Shown: in pieces, positions 4,444-8,403 of the stretch
Numbering within the stretch: position 1 is the first letter of the stretch
Layout: each line of letters starts with the position of its first letter
Source of the DNA: an uncultured Planctomycetaceae bacterium
GTDB lineage: Bacteria; Planctomycetota; Planctomycetia; Pirellulales; Pirellulaceae
Assembly: GCA_937904535.1 (NCBI GenBank)
Contig: CALELC010000304.1
Span: forward strand, 1 to 8,403
Direction: 5' to 3'
Length of the DNA: 8,403 nt
The notes under the pieces: model-generated
Seen by the model: the letters and a program-made list of their open reading frames with translations, nothing else
What the model was told of the DNA's origin: nothing
Database searches by the model: none
Position numbers and translations under genes: made by a program

Positions 4444-7362
4444 ATGTCAAATCACCGAATCTTGGTCATCCTGCTCGGTTGGTGGCTCGGTATCATTGGC
4501 TGGCCGGTTCAATTCAAGATGGCTGCCGCAGACGAGGTGCGCTTGCTCGATCAGGGCTGGACGGCCGACGAGCGGATTCAGTTCTATTTCACCACGCAAG
4601 GTTCCCAGTTAATCCCCTATAGCTGGTTTCTCGCACTCGAGCACGCGGAGTGTGATGAACTGTTTCGCTCGGTCAGCAACATGGAGCGACTGGGATTCAT
4701 CTCGCATCCCATCGATCCACAACGCAACCCCGACGGTCTACCAATTGGCTTTGTAAAAGACGAACTTCGACCTGCGATGGACTACGTCGTAAAGGAATCA
4801 TTTTTAGGGATCCATTATGATCGGCAGCAGCTCGCCGAAAATGATGCCTGGCTCGGTCTGACGTGTGCCGCATGTCATACGTCGCAGTTGAAATCGGGTG
4901 GCACAACGGTTCGTATCGACGGCGGCTCGACGCTAGCGGACGTGCAATTGTTTCTGCAGCAGTTAACCGCTGCGATCGAGGCAACCGTTGACGACGCGCC
5001 GAAGATGACCCGCTTCGCCAAACGTATTCTGCCCGAAGGGGGTTACAACGAAACGGAACAGAAGGCGTTGCGAGGTCGGTTGAAGGGCTATGGGAAGGTG
5101 CTGCGAGACACTGTCCGTCGCGGCCAAGGGCCCACCCCGGCCGGCTTCGGTCGTCTAGACGCCTTTGGATCAATTTTCAACGAGATTTGCGATACATCGC
5201 TGGAAATTCCAGACAACTATTATCCTGCCGATGCACCTGCGAGTGTTCCCTTTCTGTGGGACACACCACGTCTTGATTGGGTGCAGTGGAATGGTTCGGC
5301 TGGCAATCCGCTGGCGCGCAATGTTGGTGAAGTCCTCGGTGTGTTTGCGCAGTTGAGACTGAAGCTTGAGCCGCAGGTTGATCGGTTCCGCTCGACAGCA
5401 CATATCCCCAATATTCATGAACTCGAGCAGCACATTGCCAAACTCCAGTCTCCCAAATGGCCGCAGACGTTCGGGGAAATTGAGACGGCCAAAGCCCGTC
5501 TGGGCCAGCAACTGTTCGTCCAGAACTGCGCCACGTGTCACGGTGTACCGGATCCTGAAACCGGTCAGTACCCGCTGACGACGATTGCCGGTAAAGAGTA
5601 CATCAAGACCACACTCGTTCCATTTGAAGAAATCGGAACCGATCCCCAACATGTAGCCAATTTTGCGAAGCGAACGGCGAAGCCTGGTGTACTAGCAGAC
5701 CGGCTGGCTCCGCCTCACGCAGGTAGCGAACGAGTGCCACGGGCCGTACTGTTGGCAGCCGCGGTGCAGGGCGTGATTGGGAAATTTGCCCGTGATGAAG
5801 CACTGAGTCCGGAGCAGGTTGCTGTGCTGAGCGGGTATCGACCTCCCGAAGAGCGGCCACCCAATCCTGCCGCTTACAAGGCGCGGCCGCTCAACGGTAT
5901 TTGGGCGACAGCTCCGTACCTCCACAATGGCTCGGTGCCCAGCTTGTATGAGTTGCTGTTGCCTGCGGAGCAGCGTAGCAAATCGTTCTTTATCAGTGGA
6001 GAGTTTGATACCAAACATGTCGGCTTCGTAACGGAGCCGCGGGCCAATAGCTTCGAGTTCAAGGTCCGCGATGCCTGTGGCACCATTCCCGGGAACTCCA
6101 ATGCCGGGCACACTGGCCATTTTGCTGGCACGAAGATGGGATTCACGGAAACCTTCGAGGGCGGCGCCTGGCGCGAGTTCACAGAGGTGGAACGCTGGGC
6201 GTTGGTCGAGTACATGAAGTGCATCGGTGACCCGGACGCTCTAGCTGGTGATGACAGCGACGCTCCGGGACCAAAGGTGGAAGAGGTTCCTAGCGGCGAA
6301 GCAGATCAAATCAAGGACATCATCGACTTGACGCTGCAGCAAATGAGAAATCGCTACCCCGGCCAGAAACCGGTGATCCGAGGCGTGCATGCTAAAGATC
6401 ACGGCTGTGTCAAAGCGACCTTCGAAATCGCTACTGACCTCGACGAGAGTTACCGAGTTGGAGTGTTTGCGGAGCCTGGGCGTCGTTATGACGCTTGGAT
6501 TCGGTTTTCGAATGCTGCAACCCTCGTTTTACCCGACGACCCCAAAGACGCTACCGGCAAACCGACGCCGGGCAGTCGGGGGATGGCGATTAAACTGATG
6601 GATGTGCAGGGAACACCGCTGCTGCCTCCGCACGGGACGCTCACGCAAGATTTTCTGTTGGTCAATCATCCGGTGTTTCCCTTTGCTAACGTGGAGGATT
6701 ATCAAGTCGTCTCTCAAGTGCTTGCCGATCCTGCAAATCACGAGCAGCCGGATAAATTCTTTGCGACACAATTCGCGAAAGGTGGAGCCGCAGCGGCCCG
6801 CGCCAAGAGCACGCAGGAGATTGTCGGCAAGATTCGCGCGGCAAGCGTTGCCGAGGGGACTTATCAGCCTCAGCCGATTTCACCGGTCGACTGTCGCTAT
6901 TTCAGCGGCGCACCCTTCCTCTTTGGCGACGAGCATGTGATGAAGTACGCGGCGGTGCCAGTGGCTCCGTGCACAACTGGTACACCCAACGTTGCCGATC
7001 CAAACTATCTGCGCACCGCGCTGCTTGATCGGCTTTCAAGTGTGGGTGCCGCGCCGGTGGTGTTTCATTTCCAGATACAGCGGCGGGCGATCGCTGATCT
7101 TGAGATCGCTACGGATATCGAGAGCGTTCAGACACTGTGGGCAGAGGATGAGTTCCCGTTTGTCACCGTGGCGACGATCACCATTCCTCCTCAAGAGTTT
7201 GACTTACCGCAAATGCGGCAGTTCTGTGAAGATTTGATTTTTACCCCGTGGCACGGTGTGCAAGAGCACCGACCCCTGGGCGGAATCAATCGGCTTCGTC
7301 GCAGTGTTTATGAAGCTTCTGCCGGCTTCCGGCACCTCCCGAAAGAACCTGCCGGGCATTGA
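4444..7362 (+). CDS. Exported RoxA-like di-heme cytochrome c fused to a catalase-like domain
   Basis: A 972-residue protein with two enzyme modules. Residues 1-29 are a signal peptide (hydrophobic ILVILLGWWLGIIGW, Ala-rich cleavage site near AAA/DE), so it acts in the periplasm or outside. Residues about 30-595 resemble the RoxA/MauG-like di-heme cytochrome c family: heme sites CAACH (141-145) and CATCH (362-366), DWVQWNGSAGNPLARNVGE (278-296) and PLNGIWATAPYLHNGSVPSL (482-501). An acidic linker (602-620) leads to a catalase-like heme domain (about 621-965). This has distal His649 in RGVHAKDHGCV, RFSN (687-690), RGMAIKL (712-718), QDFLLVNHPVFPF (735-747) with Asn741 in the place of the catalase distal Asn, and the proximal R-x3-Y at Arg952/Tyr956. 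RoxA relatives oxygenate or cleave C=C bonds, and catalase-fold relatives split peroxides or convert lipid hydroperoxides. A combined oxidation-then-peroxide-handling role is inferred. The ribosome-binding site GGGAGGTG (4431-4438) fixes the ATG. It is much longer than RoxA (about 650-700 residues) because of the fusion. No frameshift or missing heme ligand is evident. Confidence 0.88.
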   Translation: MSNHRILVILLGWWLGIIGWPVQFKMAAADEVRLLDQGWTADERIQFYFTTQGSQLIPYSWFLALEHAECDELFRSVSNMERLGFISHPIDPQRNPDGLPIGFVKDELRPAMDYVVKESFLGIHYDRQQLAENDAWLGLTCAACHTSQLKSGGTTVRIDGGSTLADVQLFLQQLTAAIEATVDDAPKMTRFAKRILPEGGYNETEQKALRGRLKGYGKVLRDTVRRGQGPTPAGFGRLDAFGSIFNEICDTSLEIPDNYYPADAPASVPFLWDTPRLDWVQWNGSAGNPLARNVGEVLGVFAQLRLKLEPQVDRFRSTAHIPNIHELEQHIAKLQSPKWPQTFGEIETAKARLGQQLFVQNCATCHGVPDPETGQYPLTTIAGKEYIKTTLVPFEEIGTDPQHVANFAKRTAKPGVLADRLAPPHAGSERVPRAVLLAAAVQGVIGKFARDEALSPEQVAVLSGYRPPEERPPNPAAYKARPLNGIWATAPYLHNGSVPSLYELLLPAEQRSKSFFISGEFDTKHVGFVTEPRANSFEFKVRDACGTIPGNSNAGHTGHFAGTKMGFTETFEGGAWREFTEVERWALVEYMKCIGDPDALAGDDSDAPGPKVEEVPSGEADQIKDIIDLTLQQMRNRYPGQKPVIRGVHAKDHGCVKATFEIATDLDESYRVGVFAEPGRRYDAWIRFSNAATLVLPDDPKDATGKPTPGSRGMAIKLMDVQGTPLLPPHGTLTQDFLLVNHPVFPFANVEDYQVVSQVLADPANHEQPDKFFATQFAKGGAAAARAKSTQEIVGKIRAASVAEGTYQPQPISPVDCRYFSGAPFLFGDEHVMKYAAVPVAPCTTGTPNVADPNYLRTALLDRLSSVGAAPVVFHFQIQRRAIADLEIATDIESVQTLWAEDEFPFVTVATITIPPQEFDLPQMRQFCEDLIFTPWHGVQEHRPLGGINRLRRSVYEASAGFRHLPKEPAGH

Positions 7363-7645
7363 GCTGAAACGGGACGGTGAGTATGAAAGTCGCCAACGGC
7401 TAATAGCTTGATAGTCCGTGGTTCATGAGCATCTGTTCCCGTCCTCTGCTTGCCTGCTGAATCAGGTGATGTGGCCGTTGGTGGTGTCCCGGGCAACTTC
7501 AGGCAGATAAGCGATTTGGGGCTGTCCGTATCGCTGGTTAGGTGTCGCGTTTGTGTCGGGGGACAGCACATGCGATGATGGCGGAGGTTACAATCTCTAG
7601 AAAATCTCTGTGCATTCTGCGGCAGTGACCCTTCGGGAGTATTCA
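7363..7645. other. Intergenic region before the DUF4832-type gene
   Basis: No gene is supported in these 283 nt. An open minus-strand frame (7308-7646) has no ribosome-binding site or recognisable domain. A TACAAT -10-like hexamer (7589-7594) could start the downstream mRNA with a leader of about 45 nt, but no -35 partner is convincing. AATCTCT is repeated at 7592-7598 and 7603-7609. No strong terminator hairpin was found after the cytochrome-catalase stop codon. Confidence 0.45.
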
Positions 7646-8403
7646 ATGATCATGGCACGACGGGATCGAGCATTATGCATTCTACTAACGCTGATGCTGC
7701 TTTCGCTGTCGCCTGCTCATGGCCGGGCCGAAGAGGTAGTCGTTCGCCCGCAACCGTCGCCGGGGCCGTTAGATAATCCGCTCAAGGGCTGGTGTCCGTA
7801 TACCAATGCGGGACGTCTGTATCAGCCGTACTCGATGGTGTTTCAGTACATCTCCTGGCGTGAAATTGAGCCCATCGAAGGGGAGTTTCGTTTCGAAGAA
7901 TGGGAAAAGTCGTGGGATCGTGAAACAGCGAAAGACAAGCATGTTATTTTTCGTGTGTACATTGACTATCCCTCGAAGCCATCTGGACTGCCCGATTGGC
8001 TGCGGGCCTCTGGCGTCAAAGAAACCGCCTATGAAGAATACGGTGGCGGCAGCTCTCCGGACTATGATGACGCTCGAATGGTGGAAGCTCTGGAGCGGCT
8101 GATCGCTGCCCTGGGGAAACGTTACAACGGTCATCCGCGAATCGCGTTCATTCAGTTAGGGCTGTTGGGGCACTGGGGTGAGTGGCATACGTACCCACGC
8201 ACAGAGCTTTACGCATCTCCCGAGACCGAACGTCGAGTGATCGAGGCCTATCAAACGGCCTTTCCGGATAAGTCGCTGATGGTCCGCTATGCAAGAGGTT
8301 ATGCAGGCCAGCAGGAGTGGCTGGGGTTCCACGATGACATGTTTCCCGAGGATACCGACAACGGGAAGGATTGGAGCTTTTTGGCTGGTCTGCGTCAGGC
8401 GAA
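7646..8403 (+). CDS. Exported DUF4832-type protein, 3' truncated by the window
   Basis: An open frame of 252 codons runs off the right edge, so only the N-terminal part is seen. Residues 1-28 form a signal peptide (basic MARRDR, hydrophobic ALCILLTLMLLSL, cleavage probably near GRA/EE), so the mature protein is exported. The mature part matches my recollection of DUF4832/DUF4874 proteins, which are predicted glycosidase-like TIM barrels: DNPLKGWCPY (43-52), a SMVFQYISWREIEPIEGEF region (63-81), VIFRVYIDYPSKPSGLPDWL (100-119), GKRYNGHPRIAFIQLGLLGHWGEWHTYP (157-184) and GFHDDMF (227-233). Glu179 in GHWGEWH is a reasonable catalytic-acid candidate by analogy with clan GH-A enzymes; this is inference. 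The ribosome-binding stretch GGGAG (7635-7639) precedes ATG at 7646 by six bases; a second ATG at 7652 is a possible alternative start. The likely role is handling of extracellular polysaccharide, in keeping with planctomycete lifestyle, but the substrate is unknown. Confidence 0.8.
   Translation, partial: MIMARRDRALCILLTLMLLSLSPAHGRAEEVVVRPQPSPGPLDNPLKGWCPYTNAGRLYQPYSMVFQYISWREIEPIEGEFRFEEWEKSWDRETAKDKHVIFRVYIDYPSKPSGLPDWLRASGVKETAYEEYGGGSSPDYDDARMVEALERLIAALGKRYNGHPRIAFIQLGLLGHWGEWHTYPRTELYASPETERRVIEAYQTAFPDKSLMVRYARGYAGQQEWLGFHDDMFPEDTDNGKDWSFLAGLRQA

Noticed and set aside
4697..5652. Minus-strand frames of about 160 codons inside the cytochrome region
   Set aside because: They lie antisense to conserved heme-protein sequence and their translations are low-complexity and family-free.
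7320..7355. Switch-like hairpin near the end of the cytochrome-catalase gene (TGCCGG, CCGGCA, TGCCGG)
   Set aside because: The middle segment can pair with either neighbour, but it lies in coding sequence with no downstream U-tract or target gene close by, so chance is the simpler reading.
7308..7646. 112-codon minus-strand frame across the gap after the cytochrome-catalase gene
   Set aside because: It overlaps the conserved C-terminus on the other strand and has no ribosome-binding site or recognisable domain.

Overview
The window reads as a stretch of a planctomycete chromosome, most likely a Pirellulales/Rhodopirellula-type lineage. This is inferred from gene content and style, not from a marker gene. 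The signs are a moderate-to-high GC content, all genes on one strand with roomy intergenic gaps, an FGE-sulfatase (SUMF1-type) protein, a RoxA-like di-heme cytochrome fused to a catalase-like domain, and an exported DUF4832-type protein. Every supported gene lies on the + strand. No rRNA, tRNA, CRISPR array, insertion sequence or phage gene was seen.

Layout. Bases 1-272 hold no gene that can be supported, but do hold a striking 23-bp dyad. A GTG-started csaA-type tRNA-binding protein (273-617) follows. After a 401-nt gap comes a 436-residue protein that joins an N-terminal acyl carrier protein domain to a C-terminal FGE-sulfatase/SUMF1 domain (1019-2329). A 143-nt gap leads to a PhzF-family isomerase (2473-3264), and 45 nt further on a class I SAM-dependent methyltransferase (3310-4053), probably in the same transcript. 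A 390-nt non-coding stretch ends in a promoter-like TTGACA/TACACT pair that overlaps two palindromes. It precedes a large exported protein of 972 residues (4444-7362): a signal peptide, a RoxA/MauG-like di-heme cytochrome c region with CAACH and CATCH, and a complete catalase-like heme domain. Finally an exported DUF4832-type, probably TIM-barrel, protein starts at 7646 and runs off the window.

How the genes may work together. The PhzF and methyltransferase genes form a plausible two-gene unit acting on a small molecule. The ACP-SUMF1 fusion just upstream could carry an acyl or aminoacyl substrate on its phosphopantetheine arm, but membership of the same pathway is only inferred. A two-part sequence element (TTTGCTGA, 15 or 16 nt, GGCTGTRTCTAGC) occurs in both the gap before the ACP-SUMF1 gene and the gap before the PhzF gene, which hints at shared control. 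The cytochrome-catalase fusion is a separate transcription unit for periplasmic redox or peroxide chemistry.

The two candidates for undescribed biology are the ACP-SUMF1 fusion and the RoxA-like/catalase-like fusion.
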